Shown: positions 22,505 through 34,422 of the stretch, in pieces
Numbering within the stretch: position 1 is the first letter of the stretch
How the letters are laid out: the number at the start of each line of letters is the position of its first letter
Assembly: GCA_029747585.1 (NCBI GenBank)
Contig: JAPEVF010000414.1
Span: 1-39,875, forward strand
Source: Pleurotus djamor
Taxonomy: Eukaryota > Basidiomycota > Agaricomycetes > Agaricales > Pleurotaceae
DNA length: 39,875 bases
Reading direction: 5' to 3'
Program-made: the position numbers and the translations under genes
Notes under the pieces: generated by a model
The model's database searches: none
What the model was told of the DNA's origin: nothing
Seen by the model: the letters and a program-made list of their open reading frames with translations, nothing else

Positions 22505-24704
22505 ATGCACCTCCTTGCTACCAGTGTCGTTGTTGCCGTTCTTTGCGTGGCTTTGACCAAATCCTTGCGTTGCACTCGACGTTCTCCTCCCGGGCCTAGG
22601 AAATACCCCGTGATCGGCAATTTGCTCTCTGCACGGTTTCGCCACCCATGGATCAAATACCATGAACTCTCCATCGAACATGGTATGTCGTTTTTCTGAG
22701 GACTTCGAGTTACCTATTGATGGCCCACAGAGACAGATGTCCTTCACATTGAAGGACTTGGAGTGTCGGCCATTATTCTAAATTCTCGAGAGGCCGCCAA
22801 TGACTTGCTTGTAAAGCGTCCGTCCTTGTATTCTAGCAGGTATGTCCGTGTCCTCTACTTCATGTGGAGCGCCATTGACGACTTGTTGAATACCTAGGCC
22901 ACGCCTTCCCATGCTCAATGAAATGTACGCGATAGCTCCACAGGCCCTCTTGTTTGTGACCTCATGCTCGCCTAGATTGGACCTTGGTTGGGCGTTCGTC
23001 TTTTCGCCATCAGACGAACTTTGGCGGCAACGCAGAAGAGTTTTCATGCTTGGACTAAGTCCGAATGATGACGAAATGCATCAGCCCAACGAACTTCGAT
23101 ACACCCGGAACTTGCTGAAATGTCTTCTGTCTTCTCCGGCGGCCTTTTTAGAGCATTCAAGATTGTAAGTCTTTCAAATTTCAATGGCATCCGAGAGACA
23201 ATATATCAACCTTCCTTGATTTTCCCAGCATGGCCAGCGCCATCAATATATCTACTGGCTATGGATTTGATGTCAAACCCCAAGATGATCCGTTCATCAG
23301 TCTTGCGGAACGTGCCATGCACGCTATCGCAACTTCGGGAAACTTTGGCTACTTTTGGGTGGACCACTTCCCCCTCCTTCGCTACATACCGAAGTGGTTC
23401 CCCGGAGCGACATTCCAGAAACTCGGCGCGAAGTGGAAGGAAGACTGTCGACAGTTGAGGGACAGTCCATTTCAAACAGCCAAGGTAGTGCCCCTTCTGT
23501 CTCCATCTCCATTAGCCACTCAGATTATCTACCTAGATGCAAGACAGCGTGAAGCTTTCTTTTACCTCGAAGATGTTGGCAAGATACGCTAACGTCGAAG
23601 ACGAAGGGGAACGACTCCGGATGGAAGAGCTTGTCGCTGACGCTGCTGGGAACTTATATGGAGGTAAGTGGAAACCGGCGTCTTCGCTTCGCGTCCGTCT
23701 TTGATTGAACGGCTGTCTCCACTGTTTCGCCAGCTGGATTTGATACGGTTGTTTCTGCTCTTCATTCATTTTTCTTGGCCATGGTCCTATATCCGGGAGT
23801 TCAGCGAGAAGCGCAGCAAGAGTTGGACACTGTCCTGGGCGGTTCACGACTCCCAGAGTTCAATGACAAGCCTTCCCTTCCCTACATTACTTCCATGGTC
23901 TACGAAGTACTCCGGTGAGTTCTCTTGGCCGTGATACACAGAAGGAAATCTCAATCCGTCAACATATTAAATACAGATGGAGCCCTATTGTTCCTCTTGG
24001 TACGCTCCAGCCACAGCTCCTATCAAAACAATTCTGACCTCGCATGGCATTCTAGGTGGAGCTCATCTTCTTGAACAAGATGATGAGTATAAGGGATACT
24101 TCCTCAAGAAGGGGTCCGTCGTCCTTGTCAACATATGGTTTGTGTCTTCGATCCACCGTTTAGCTGATCTGAACAATGTTTATGAACAGGAGCATCCTGC
24201 GCGATGAGAAAGATTATTCCAACCCTTCCGTTTTTGATCCATCTAGGTTTATGAAGGGTGGTAGCTTAGACCCAGATGTTCGAGAGCCAACGCCAGCCTT
24301 TGGTTTTGGTCCAAGGTACGTAGCGCCCACTTTGAGAGTCGCCTCGATATGTTTTTAACACTTACTTTGATTAAATCAAGGGTTTGTCCTGGGAAACACG
24401 TCGCCACATCAACCCTATGGATCACAGTTGCCTCCGTGTTGTACACCATGACGATTTCTCCGGAGGTTGATGGGAACGGGGTTCCCATCCTGCCACGCGT
24501 GGATTATGAGCCCGGATTAATCTGGTGCGGTATTCTTCTTGATGTTTTACGCTGATGGCTGATGTAAACGCGACGTTGATTCGTATTGTGTCCGTTTATA
24601 ATGGACCGCTCAACGCTCGTCTCTACCACAGCCATCCTGAGCCCTTCAAGTGCACGATCACGCCCCGCTCCAAGGACGCTGAAGTATTGATCTTGGCTGA
24701 ATAG
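22505..24704 (+). CDS. cytochrome P450 monooxygenase
   Basis: Twelve exons, 504 aa: join(22505..22682,22731..22839,22898..22924,22976..23164,23229..23484,23537..23663,23734..23914,23977..23999,24056..24137,24190..24315,24381..24524,24632..24704). All junctions are GT-AG and in phase. An N-terminal membrane anchor (VVVAVLCVAL) is followed by the proline-rich hinge PPGPRKYPVIGN. Further marks are a C-helix WRQRRRVF, an I-helix AGFDT (296-300), ExxR as E353-V-L-R356, and the heme loop FGFGPRVCPGK with heme Cys 435. The enzyme is probably ER-bound and needs P450 reductase. The pattern resembles Agaricomycete P450s of the O-methylsterigmatocystin-oxidoreductase-like group (inference). The last intron (107 nt) is needed to reach the conserved C-terminus HPEPFKCTITPRS; unspliced, the frame ends at 24555. 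Confidence 0.93.
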
Positions 24705-25176
24705 TCGAGTTTTCAGCGTTGACTTGGCTGTGTTTTCATTTTGCTCTGTATTTTTATTGTTTCAATCTTTTGCTCTGCTTTTGAATATGCTCTCGCGTGT
24801 GAGTTTTGTGAATGCGGTCGCTCACGTCTATCGTGATGGGTTGCTACAAGCGGCGCAATGAATCGCAAGTTTGATTGCATGAGAATTAGTCGCCATGTGG
24901 TGAGCTAACAGTCGAACTATCTCATCTACCTACGACTGAGCGTTTCGGTCGAGGTACATACTACTCGGGGCGTTTCCAAGCGGATTCATATACTCCTCCT
25001 AGTCACCTCTTCAACCACCTCAAATACTTACACAAATGATCTATATGTAGCCTCAGATCCCAAGAAACTCCCATCCCACTTCATTCTCACTTGCGCAGGC
25101 AGCTTTTCTTCGTTGCGAGCAACGACTCTTAACACTTTCTTTTCTTGTTTTTCCTCCCTGTCCGAAATCCTGAATT
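24705..25176. other. intergenic region between P450 and MARVEL-like copy B
   Basis: No coding evidence. Upstream of copy B the sequence is rich in CT. Confidence 0.4.
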
Positions 25177-26040
25177 ATGGGTGCCGTTACGATCGGGCGT
25201 TACGCTGTTCTCGGTGCGTGGGTCTGGAAATGTTTCGATTGTTATGCCACACTTACTCTTACTATCTGAATCTCCAGTCCTTATCTGTGTCTTCTCGCTG
25301 ACTATCATTGGATTGGATGGTCATCTTACGGACCTGGAGAACACGCAGGCGAAGAACTCAGGACTCCCTCCTCCAAACTTAGCTATCTCGGTATTGGGCC
25401 TTTTTACCGCAGTGATCACACTCCTGACAGTTCCGGTGATGTGAGTGAGGCCCGTACACCTCTGCCTATTCTTTTAGACCGTTTATTCAAAGAAGTGCTC
25501 ACTCTGACATACTCTATCTGTAGGACGTTCTCCCCCTCAGCATGGTTTTCTTCCAACGTCATGTGCCAATCAGCCTGGTTCGGTGCGTTTTTTCTGTCTC
25601 TTTCTGATTCCAATCCTTTATGGCGTCATATAAGATAGGCATTGTCTGGGTTCTCTGGGTTGCAACCGCGGGAGTGGCCACCCGACTTTGGACCCAGACT
25701 TCTGATACCTGTGCAGAAGCAGCAGGCATATTGAGTGATGACCGAGACAAAATATCGAAATCTGTTGCCAGTAGCCTATCCTACCTGGTTCAAGAGTGTC
25801 ATTCTCTTCAAGCGGTCGTAGGCGTTTGCTACGTGACCTGGATTCTGAGTACGAGTTTACTTCTCCTCATGCCCAAATTTCTTCTAAGTTTTTATGTTTT
25901 GGCTAGCCATGGGCTATTTCGGATTTCTCATCTATCTTGGAATCAGTCACAAGCGCGAATGGAGTGATTCCGTCGCGCAGTCTTCAGCATATACCGCCAC
26001 TCCGGCTCCTCTGTCGCAGAACTCCAAGGATTTTGCGTAG
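25177..26040 (+). CDS. MARVEL-like four-helix membrane protein, copy B
   Basis: Model: join(25177..25213,25278..25440,25524..25582,25639..25848,25907..26040), 200 aa. It has the same start as copy A (MGAVTIGRY versus MGAHTGRY). The signature TIIGLDGHLTDL lies in helix 1, and VITLLTVPVM in helix 2. Helix 3 contains VLWVATAGVATRL, followed by a Cys-containing loop (DTCAEA...QECHSL) and helix 4 MGYFGFLIYLGI. The C-tail is Ser/Ala-rich. Exon sizes 163, 59 and 134 nt match copy A exactly, but the intron that splits the loop in A, C and D is absent, so the loop exon is one 210-nt piece. Function is unknown for the family. Confidence 0.82.
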
Positions 26041-26532
26041 TTATATTACGCTTTTATATTCGTAGTCACTTCTTAGCCTTGGTATACATCCGATACTTCT
26101 GGTGTGCATTTTAAGCCCGATCCAACCAACTCTCCCAGAACCAAAGCATCTTTACAGGGGCCAGGGGCGCGACGTTAACTCCATCAAAACTTGAAACATA
26201 CCAGGCGGTAGGGTCGGAGGTGTACTCGTTCTTCATCAACCACCATCCATTGAGCCGGACTTGGTTTCATCGTCAGCTCTGCTGCGCTTCCCACCCTCAA
26301 TTGGTGTCACCGCAACGCACGATTTGACCCCCTCAAGTTGATATGCACCATCTCCGCTCACGACGACCTGCTGTTCGGTGCGACCGAAGCCCAATGTTCT
26401 GGTTCAATCGCTTTATTTTAAAGCCTTTACCCGGGACGTCACTTCTGCCGCCCTTTCTGAACGCTCTGCGAGCGATTTCCTCGAAGGAACATAGATCCCT
26501 TTATCAACCTCTACTGTTCGAGGCCTATCCAA
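26041..26532. other. intergenic region between MARVEL-like copies B and C
   Basis: About 490 bp, no coding evidence and no repeat recognised. Confidence 0.4.
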
Positions 26533-27373
26533 ATGAGGGGCGTGCCCTTTCTACGCATGTTCGTACTAGGTGAGCTTCACAAGCTCCTTGTACAGCTTTG
26601 GACGCTAAGACTAACTCCCATGAATCGTACATCCCAGGGATCGTCATCGCATTTTCCCTCGTTGTGTTAGGCTTGGACATTCATCTGATGGCCAACTTGA
26701 AAGGCCGTAACATTGAAGATAGCTTTCCTGCTGAAGGCTTCGGAATCGGCCTCGGTTTGATCACCTTCCTCGGAATGTTGACATTGTACGAGCTTCGCTC
26801 AAGTTTTTGACGTGATTTTAACTATTTCTCAGATTCCTCTCGCCAACTACCTTCATTACGTCGAAGCTAGCAGCAGAAGCATCTCTCACTGGTGCGACCC
26901 TATTATCCTGCCCTTCTTGCTCAATAATAATTCAATGACGTCAAGGCATTTTGTGTGTTCTTTGGGTTGCTATTGGTGCCGTTTCCACTCAAACTCGCTT
27001 GGACCACTTCCCTGAGGGGTGTTATTACACGAATTGTAATACCAAGCACACGCCCCGACTTGAACAGAAGCTCATGCCTCATGTTATTTAGCTCAACTTG
27101 GTAAAGACATTTGTGGTGAAGGCTCAGACATAGAAGGGGTTTCGTACGTCAACGGATTCTTACGTGCGTATTCATCCCCCCTCTTTCGCCTCCCCCCGGT
27201 CTAGGTTCTATCGCCTTGATGGAACTAATTAATTTCCCCCAGTTATGCTTTACACCATCCTCCTCCTTTCCCTTGGCATAAGTGGTAGACGCAAATGGTC
27301 TGATCCTGTGAGGAGCAGTGATACCGTTCCGACATCCCATCCCGGTTCTTCCCCATGGAAGGAGGTGTTTTGA
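26533..27373 (+). CDS. MARVEL-like four-helix membrane protein, copy C
   Basis: Model: join(26533..26569,26638..26785,26833..26891,26946..27035,27092..27163,27243..27373), 178 aa. Helix 1 carries SLVVLGLDIHL, and helix 2 GLITFLGMLTL. The third exon is again 59 nt (FLSPTTFITSKLAAE). Helix 3 holds VLWVAIGAVST, followed by RLDHFPEGC, which mirrors KIDHFPGGC in copy D. The loop is GKDICGEGSDIEGVSYV, and helix 4 is MLYTILLLSLG, with a polar tail. All intron phases agree with copies A and D. It lies about 490 bp downstream of copy B on the same strand. The product fits a small plasma-membrane or vesicle protein (inference). Confidence 0.8.
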
Positions 27374-29381
27374 TCACCCTAATGAATGCTCAGACAAAAC
27401 GCTCGACGAGTCGACTGGATGGGGAAAGGGGTTTGGGACAATCTATAGGAGGTCCCTGAATTGGATTCATGAGAACGGGTTTGGAAGCAGCTACGACTAG
27501 TGCCTATGTGTCTTTGAGAGCTTACCCCACCGTCTAAAAATGCAGCGCCACGGCTTCGTGCTCACCGACTCAGTGGGGCCTCGGTCGAACAATTGGGTTA
27601 GGCGGGAAGCTTACTCCTCAACCGACGCCTTCTATTCGGGAACCCGACGCTAAAAAGAAACTACTAGAACTTATGACGATCATCAAGTTAGAACAACATC
27701 AACGGTATCCTTGCTTCAAGTGATGGGAACGAAATACCGCGCGCAGCGGTCTCGTTGGTTACCCGAGGATGTGGTTCGGGCGGTAGCAGGACAGGCGGGT
27801 TCAGCCAATCAGGCCTTCATATTTCTCAGGTTGCACGATAGTGAATTGATGGTTCTCGCTTGCATTCTAGACCCTTCCGCTTCGTCAAAGTCGAGATATC
27901 ATTCACTATTAGCTATCCCAGTCAGCATGTCCTAACATTGACTCATCGGAGTGAGTGGACTCACCTGACATTCAAGTCCTCTGTGGTATTCCGGAGTTTT
28001 GAGTACAGGACGGATTACAGATGCGCGTGATCCATTGTCTGTAAGAAAGTCAGTTCCACCCATTGTGCTTCAGGAGCATTTGATAAGGGGTGAAAGAGTG
28101 GTCTTGCATNACGAGAGATACAAATCCCTGAGATATGAGATCTATGAGACTTAAATGTTGAACGTTGAAGCGTGGTTGAAATTTTCAAACCCTCATCCGT
28201 GTACTGTGTTCACCGGGCCGAGTTCAAGGTCGCCGAAGGTAACGTCCACCAAAAATGCTTGTGAGTGAAGGGTCGAATATGTTCATGATGACAGAGTCTT
28301 ACGATGCCTGCGGCGTAGGTGGGGAGAAGCAGGTGGAGGCTTGGCCTTCTGGTGACCGTCGATTCTATTGTGTGCTATATTTACGAAGGTCTATCAGCAT
28401 CATCACCTGTGGGTCTGGAAATGCCTTCTGGTGTGGGCTCGTGTGTATCTTCCCATCGGCTCGATGACCTGAACTCGGCCTCGCACCTGGGCCTCCCGCA
28501 AGTACCCTCTTCATCGCTTCATAGAAAAGCGCTTGTCGGCAATATAGCTGCCCCAAGTCATCTAGCTGGAGGGAAATGTCGGAATCATACGGTTCTTGGA
28601 TCCGAGAACAAGTGAACACGAGGCTTTCTGTATTCACGGCATACATTGAAACCGCTCGAACTATAATGCGAAGTTCATCACCACAACCGACGCCTCCGCC
28701 GCCCACGTTTCCCGTGGTAATATACCAGCTTTTGTACTGGATTGAGACTTCTGACGTCGTTCGACCCGATACCCCGTTTCCGAATGATCGCATCCTGTAT
28801 ACCCTGATCAATACTTCGCTTCATTCTTAGACCTAGAATACCCAGAAGAACCGCACCTTATGCGGCGTGCAAAACAGTTGTGCAGGAACTTGAAGGGGCC
28901 TAATACCGTGGAGGGGGGAGAACCAGAGCTTCTCATTGGCGATGGAATGGAACCTTCAGTAGCTAGACTGCGTCGAGTAGGGCATTACCGCCTTATATCC
29001 CATCATCAACGACAGATCGAGCTATGAACAACCATTTCGGTGCATTCGGAAGATGATGAGACGGGACCAGACCGGGAACGGATGATAAATCCTCGCTGAT
29101 AACCGTGTGTGGCGAAACCGCGAATCTCGGTCGCGTCGAAATGACTTCATCGTGTCGGTTCCCTGAGCTAGGACCCCTGTGGATATTTAAAGGAGAACGG
29201 AAAGTCAGCAAACCTCACAGCGGTTCTCCTCCGTTTCATCTGCTAAACCAAGCAAACAAGCAACTGTACGCACCCTTTTAAATAGCAAGCTGTCTCATGG
29301 TCAACTCATCCGCCATCCCCTTCAGTGCATCCTCGCCAACTAGCGTTGCAAACAAAACCTAAAACTTACGCTCTACTAATA
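27374..29381. other. 2-kb region with no firm gene
   Basis: Between MARVEL-like copies C and D. It includes an N at 28110. Frames on both strands are short and lack motifs; the best candidate (28576..28830) is listed separately. No tRNA, tandem repeat or transposon end was recognised. Confidence 0.4.
28576..28830 (+). CDS. possible small or partial gene, unrecognised
   Basis: A frame of 84 residues starts MSESYGSWIREQVNTRLSVF. It has a proline run (SPQPTPPPPTFPV), then a hydrophobic and aromatic segment (VVIYQLLYWIETSD). It could be the last exon of a gene whose upstream exons I cannot place, since the frame stays open a few codons before the ATG (SSSWRE). No family was recognised; a competing minus-strand frame covers the same DNA. 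Confidence 0.22.
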   Translation: MSESYGSWIREQVNTRLSVFTAYIETARTIMRSSSPQPTPPPPTFPVVIYQLLYWIETSDVVRPDTPFPNDRILYTLINTSLHS

Positions 29382-30253
29382 ATGGCTGCCGCTTTCTCCG
29401 CTATTCGATGGATTTCCTTGTGTAAGTTGTCGATTGTGCTCGACTGTATCCAGTACTAACCTCAAGCATAGCCCTCGCCTTCATGTTCGGCGTGGTCGTT
29501 CTCGGTCTCGGTGGCCACTTCACTCGCCTGCTCCATGAGAGGGGACAGACCTGGCCCATTGAGGGTTTGAGTATCGCGACCTCGGCATTGACAGTCCTGA
29601 CTCTTCCTATCATGTATGTCAGCTCCACCGAGGGTTGGACTCGACGGTCACTAACTATGTGGCAACAGGCTCATCGTCAGCTTGTTCACCTCCAATGCTT
29701 TCACGTCCACGGTTGCCTTCGAACTGATCTGGCTCTGTCAGTCAATTCATATGGATGTCATGACATCTCACTAACGTCGTTTTATTTAGTCTGCTTGTGG
29801 GGACTCTGGCTCGCCACTGGTGCTGTTGCCACCTCCGAGAAGATCGACCACTTCCCCGGCGGATGCAAGCACTTTGGTAAGATCGGTATGCTATCTCTTC
29901 TTCATGATTGATCTAAAGTATCCCCTAGGCGGTGTTGCCAACAAGATCTGCCACGAACTCGAGGGTGTCCAGGCCGTAGCATATGTTACCTTCATCATCT
30001 GTGAGCATCGATCTGGTGGATATGTTACAAGTGCTCTGATCTTGACGGACCTTTAGTGCTCCTCTACTCTGTCACCATCTTCATTGGTGCCTTGGTCTCC
30101 ACCGGCCGTGGACATTCCAACGCTTGGTCTTCTCCATCCAGCGACTTGCCTCACTCTAACTCCTCTGTCCGTGGCGAGAAGTCCATCCCCCCCTGCCATG
30201 ACTACCAACAACCCCCCCAGTCACCGTCTAAGCGGGCGCAGCCTGTCTCCTAG
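29382..30253 (+). CDS. MARVEL-like four-helix membrane protein, copy D
   Basis: Model: join(29382..29421,29472..29613,29669..29736,29790..29876,29929..30000,30057..30253), 201 aa. The clearest family member: helix 1 MFGVVVLGLGGHFTRL, helix 2 ATSALTVLTLPIM, helix 3 CLWGLWLATGAVATSE with the loop KIDHFPGGCKHF, a second loop NKICHELEGVQA, and helix 4 LLYSVTIFIGALVSTGRG. The long Ser/Pro tail (NAWSSPSSDLPHSN and QQPPQSPSKRAQ) is unique among the four and may be cytosolic. Two paired Cys positions in the loops (GGC, ICHE) recur in copies B and C. Intron phases match the other copies. Confidence 0.85.
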
Positions 30254-30686
30254 AGACGCTCTAACGAAGTTTCACGAACAAAGAGCGACTTCTCTTCATC
30301 CCGAAGGGGAGCAAAAGATTTTCTTGTCTTTTTTCTTGCTCCATGCTTTTCAACGTCTCCTTCATGTCTGTACTTGATGACGAATATTCTTGCCTAATAA
30401 TCTCCGTTCCTCCCCCTCCACCTTTGTGACTTCTGTGGTTCTTAATTGTAATCCTTCCTGTGATCTAGTAATTTAGTCTGCGAATGAACCACTTGCACCG
30501 AACATACATTTTGACTGGCTTGACAAATGAGGCGCAAAAGCTTGGCAAAAGCCTTCCAAGAATCGTTAGCGAAACGAACGGACTTTCACCTTACACTCAT
30601 CAGACACGCAATCGTGAGAGGAGCGGGATAATATTGAACCAATCATGAGTGGGGAGTGTTCTTCGAAATTATAGACTAGAGTAGAT
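30254..30686. other. convergent 3' region between MARVEL-like copy D and DBR1
   Basis: T-rich downstream flanks of two converging genes. No gene was seen. Confidence 0.45.
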
Positions 30687-32313
30687 TTAATCGACGTTGA
30701 TCTTGCTCTGTAGACCAAGCATTGAGCAAAAGGCCTCCGTTTGGGGATTTCGGTAAGCCGGCGCTGAAAGAAGCACGTCAAGAAGTGAAAGATGACAATG
30801 AACCTGACTCACGTTGTAGTCTCGCGTCCGTCCCTTCAGAGCCAGGACCAGGAGCCGTGCATGCAAATTGCTGACACTCGTCGACAGGCTTATCAGCTTG
30901 CACGTGTTGCTCAATCCATTCAAGTTCCCGTGCCACCGCAGCCCGAGCTTCAGCTTCATCAGGGAAGGCGGGCTGCATGGAAGTGAGGCTGAAGTGCGTG
31001 TCAAACGCTCGTACGATGGCTAGCCATTCAGGATCAAAGGTGAGCGTAGGCATGCGACGACCCTCGCCAGCGAGAGGGTCGCTTGGGGTTGAAATATCTA
31101 CCACCTGGATAATCAAAACCAAGCAAGCAAACAAAGTTTCGATCGCCTCACCTCAAGGAACTGGCGGTTAGGAAGGCATTTGTCAAGGGCGAGGAATCTG
31201 GTTTCCTTAGGTGGTGGTAAAGGAACCGGAGGAGGTGCGACCTCTGTTTCTTCATCACTCAACGTAATTTCGTCAGGATTTCGAGGGATATCGTCGTCAT
31301 CACTGATGTTAATTTCATCAGGATTGGTGCCCTCCACTGAAGCGACTGGTTGCGGGGGCTCATGGCTGACCAGAGCCTCGAAACGCGTATGAAGGTGTGC
31401 GGCGAACCACCAAGAAGGTTTCAAGGTCTGAAGAAGTCCCATAAGAGGCCCCGACCCAAGCCTACCCGAGCGAACATCGGCGGTCAAGAACTTCTTTCGC
31501 CGCAGTAAGCCCTGCACATCCCCGTGTTGCTCAATGGATTGGGGCCAGTCGTGTGACAGAAATATATCTGGAGACGAAAGCTACGAACTCAAGGTCAATC
31601 CCTTGTACTCGGGACTAGAGAACTTCGCACCAGTGATAACCTGCGGATGTTGAATTCTCGGATGTGGTAGATGCTCCTCATAGAACCTTGACTATACGGC
31701 AACCGTTCATAATGCCCTGAGATTTTATGTGAGCAAAGGGAAGAATAGAAGGGAAAGACGCACACCTTTCCTGAAATCGTGGCCTTTGAATATTCCTGAG
31801 GCTCCGGCGATCCGGATGCCATCGACACGGATGCAACCAGCGTGTCCCAAAAAATATATGTTCGGCGCAATCCACCCGCCATGATACCTATGTTTCGTCA
31901 ACGACTAGAATCCATGCCACTAGTATCACTCACAGCTCCCAAAAATAATTTGATGCTTCATGGTTTCCACCAATGACGATGGTCAAGATGGGAGCCTTTT
32001 TCTCGCCCGTGTAGTATCTAACGAATGAAATGAGGACTAGCCAATTACGGATTAATCAAGGCGACAACTTGTGAAAGTCTCCGAGCTGCTTGTACTTGTC
32101 GGGAACCGCCATGCATTGGAGGTCGCGATTGTTTCTGATTGCCTCAAAGTCGCCGCAGATCAGCAAAAGGTCAACTTTGTAGTTGTGCCTTCGTTCCAGA
32201 GATTCAACATGGCTATATATTGCATCAAGCTCTCCATGACAGCAGCCCTCTACGGCGACCTACGACAAATGATTATTGAGGAAATGGTGATTTTGAATGG
32301 GATTTACCTTCAT
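30687..32313 (-). CDS. DBR1: RNA lariat debranching enzyme
   Basis: Eight exons, 428 aa: complement(join(30687..30763,30813..31104,31152..31580,31631..31716,31766..31887,31934..32017,32069..32259,32308..32313)). The first exon holds only ATG-AAG, then [14 protein letters not shown], the invariant DBR1 start with its Cys-x-His metal motif. Further metallophosphoesterase motifs follow: [64 protein letters not shown] and AAHLHTRF. The enzyme cleaves the 2'-5' bond of excised intron lariats in the nucleus, which suits this intron-dense genome. The C-terminal part has an acidic insert ([20 protein letters not shown]) and ends with the usual [10 protein letters not shown] segment. Every junction is in phase. 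Function is assigned by family with high certainty. Confidence 0.95.
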
Positions 32314-32782
32314 GGTTTTGGAAGGACTGGTTCGAGGGCGTCTATCAGCGAAGTGTCTCCTAAAGTCAAGACGTCCCAGCCGTCCCAGCCCAGAAATCGT
32401 TCTCATCATCGCTAGCGATGACGACGGACCTGGTCACTCACAGGCTCACGCTCGTGGAAGAGATATGCAGATGATGAAAAAAAATTCGAGAAAAAAACCG
32501 AAGGAGTCATCAATTTCAGGGGTATTTACAAAATCAAACGACACTTCCTGACTACAATGACTCGTAGATGATGGGACCCACTTCCCAGTGCCCCCAGACC
32601 CCAGCCTTGTACCCTCTAGATGGATATTACCGGCAGGACGCGTTGCAAATCAAACAAGGCCTAACCTTCGAAAAAGGGGTGTCAATGGCACCAGGGGCTA
32701 TACAACACGCAATCTGCAGCAACTTGAATTTCGAGTTGAACGTTGATGCTTAAGACATTTGGGAGGATATGCAGCCTGTATG
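32314..32782. other. intergenic region upstream of DBR1
   Basis: About 470 bp between two minus-strand genes. No coding evidence; it should hold the DBR1 promoter. Confidence 0.45.
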
Positions 32783-34367
32783 TCATCGGAGCAAAGGCAT
32801 TCCTGAATTCCATCCAATTTGTCGGCAACAGTACCAAGTATCAGCATATTCGAGCGGCTTCGCGTCCTTATCTTTCTAAGAGCGGCAGTCAGTACAGTAT
32901 AGCGTGATACTAGAGGCTGACTTACGCTGACAAAGTTATTGTTGTCTACGGAAACATACAGGAGAACGCCATTCATCTCCAGGATCTCAATGAGGCGGAG
33001 AACGATTATCTTCGCTGCGACCAAATCAGCGCCATTAGAGGCTCTCCAAGGTAAACCACGGCATTTGAAGTCGCTGAAACAAACGTCAAGGGCATAAAGG
33101 AGCGACACAAACAGGGACTTGCTATGAGCCAGATGGGTTCATTTCTGTGCGTCCAGGTAGTCAGCCTGAACAGAACTTGACAGAATTACAGGGACGACTC
33201 TCACCTTCCTTCTGCAAGAGTGGCCCTAGCATCTCGGCTACGGGGTAGGGCATGATTGTCAGGACAATCCAGCGACGATAGGCTGCGGGAGGTAATTACC
33301 AATGGGTAGCCGAAGATCCATAGGAGCTCCCAAGAGCTTCAAGCGATCTCCCCACATGAACGATATGGCGAACCATTCGCACAATGGGGGTGCTGGGTAT
33401 TGGTATCGGAACAGTAAGTTGTCTTTATCTGCCTAAAGGGGCGCATAAGCTATGTCATTTCACTTGGGTCATAAAGGAAAGGGTGAACGAACCGCGTGTC
33501 GACTGACGTTCGTACTAGCTCTGATAACCCATCCAGAGTTGTATAGATTCGCCAATATATAACACTGAGGGATGGCAGTTGTTCAGGTAAACGGTGGAAG
33601 TAACTTTGTTGGGACATACCAAAAGCAGACGTGAATTATTGACTTCCGTAGTATTAGTAGGCACCCATGGGGTACCTCTGAGCTTAATTTCGTGGCAACT
33701 AAAGTAGGGTTGTTCTGACTGGCAGGAATGATTGTCTCATCAGTACGGTGGATGATCATTTAAGGGCATTATGTACCTGGATGTCGAACTTAGATTGGCG
33801 GATGGCTAATAAGTTCAGTGAAAGGAATGTCATGAGGTCGATGTGAGCCTTACCATCTCTGACCACATCAACGTCCGTCGCTGAGAATTGATAAAACCTC
33901 AAACGATCACTAGATGTTCATAATGACCTGGAGGAGTCCGGACAAGCAAATAAGATTTACGTGAGATGCATGGATATCGACGCGTATTTTGGATTAGACA
34001 TTCCATGAAGATCCCCTCTGGGGATCATGGATGGAGGAGGCAGGGGCTGCTGCTGCTGATAGTAATACGCCTCGTCGGAGGGGTACCCGGGTTCAGGAGG
34101 TCTGATGGACGGCCCGGTCGATCTAGGCTCCTCGAGGCTTGGTATAGGCGGAAGGGGAGGTGAAGGAGGAGGCGGGTTTAGAACGATAGTCCAAGGGTAT
34201 CGCTTTTCGGTGGTACTGCGGCGGGTCAGGAAGTTCATGTTCAAGGTAAAGGACAGGAACATCAGTGCCTCCAATTTATATTCCAAAGGGTGCTCCAGAA
34301 TTAGCCAAGCCTTTTTGGCGTTCCAGAGGAGTCGTTGACGGATCTCTGAAGGAACGTGCGTGGACAC
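32783..34367 (-). CDS. unknown fungal protein with a motif region present twice
   Basis: Exons on the minus strand: 33961..34367, 33777..33897, 33620..33718, 33493..33564, 33300..33432, 33205..33237, then 32926..33073 and 32783..32875; the link between 33205 and 33073 is unresolved. The N-terminus (LLWNAKKAWLILEHPLEY) is followed by a Pro-rich stretch and a Gln run (YYYQQQQPLPPP). Then comes module 1: HEIKLRGTPW, RLLLCYILANLYNSGWVI, DKDNLLFRY and CEWFAISF. Module 2 repeats the pattern: DFKCRGLPW, KIIVLRLIEILEMNGVLLY, then KDKDA and ADTWYCCRQIGW at the end. I recall similar proteins in many Agaricomycetes but no assigned function. It starts about 55 bp after the ALG12 stop. Several introns have alternative donors. 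Alternatively, module 2 could be a separate gene. Confidence 0.68.
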
Positions 34368-34422
34368 CGACTGGCGATGTGAACTTTCTCTCTATACTTA
34401 CAATTACATGTCGGGGTCAGAC

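Noticed and set aside
24525..24555. P450 ending at the stop at 24553-24555
   Set aside because: A GTGCGG...ACCACAG intron joins the frame to HPEPFKCTITPRS, the conserved C-terminus of these P450s, so the earlier stop lies in an intron.
28365..28811. 148-codon minus-strand frame
   Set aside because: It is Gly/Ser-rich without motifs, lacks splice context, and overlaps the slightly better plus-strand frame at 28576.
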